DNA from: Prevotellaceae bacterium
GTDB lineage: Bacteria > Bacteroidota > Bacteroidia > Bacteroidales > UBA932
Length of the DNA stretch: 6,149 nt
Direction: 5' to 3'
NCBI GenBank assembly: GCA_031275145.1
Contig: JAISPE010000069.1
Coordinates: 1 to 6,149 of the forward strand
Shown here one piece after another: positions 6,131-6,149 of the stretch (its first letter is position 1; each line of letters begins with the position of its first letter). The notes below the pieces were generated by a model. It did not search any database, had not been told where the DNA came from, and saw only the letters and a program-made list of their open reading frames with translations. Position numbers and translations under genes: made by a program.

Positions 6131-6149
6131 CGGCGTAGCCAATAACCCC

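Overview
The window reads as chromosomal DNA of a Bacteroidota member. The reasons are the gene order bamD - rpoZ - coaBC - porD/DUF4835, which I know as a conserved Bacteroidota cluster; the clade-style omega subunit; AT-rich leaders without clear Shine-Dalgarno sequences; and an exact TAnnTTTG (-7 type) element just ahead of the first gene. The intergenic palindromes at the right end suggest an environmental or uncultured lineage, but I cannot name a genus.

Layout: a short promoter-containing leader (1-111) is followed by six genes, all on the + strand and closely spaced (gaps of 12, 40, -4, 42 and 12 bases): bamD (outer-membrane assembly lipoprotein), rpoZ (RNA polymerase omega), coaBC (coenzyme A synthesis), a secreted DUF4835/PorD protein, thrB (homoserine kinase) and thrC (threonine synthase). 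The first four form the usual housekeeping block. From memory this block normally runs on into recN; here the last two steps of threonine synthesis occupy that place. ThrB (GHMP type) passes O-phosphohomoserine directly to ThrC. ThrC looks like the yeast Thr4/alphaproteobacterial subtype rather than the E. coli/Bacteroides subtype, so the thrBC pair may have a different history from the block it follows. No aspartokinase/homoserine dehydrogenase gene is in view.

From 5860 to the end (290 bases) I see no credible gene. The stretch holds a 91-bp nested palindrome built from CGCAAAG-type units, a perfect 14-bp palindrome, a bulged hairpin with GCAAT/ATTGC arms, and a further pair of hairpins enclosed by a 7-bp stem. 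These look like dispersed intergenic repeat elements. No tRNA, rRNA, CRISPR array, insertion sequence or canonical U-tract terminator is visible.

No wholly new system is evident. The best second-look items are the two catalytic-position substitutions in the CoaC half of CoaBC, the ThrC subtype with its position after porD, and the dense palindromes downstream of thrC.
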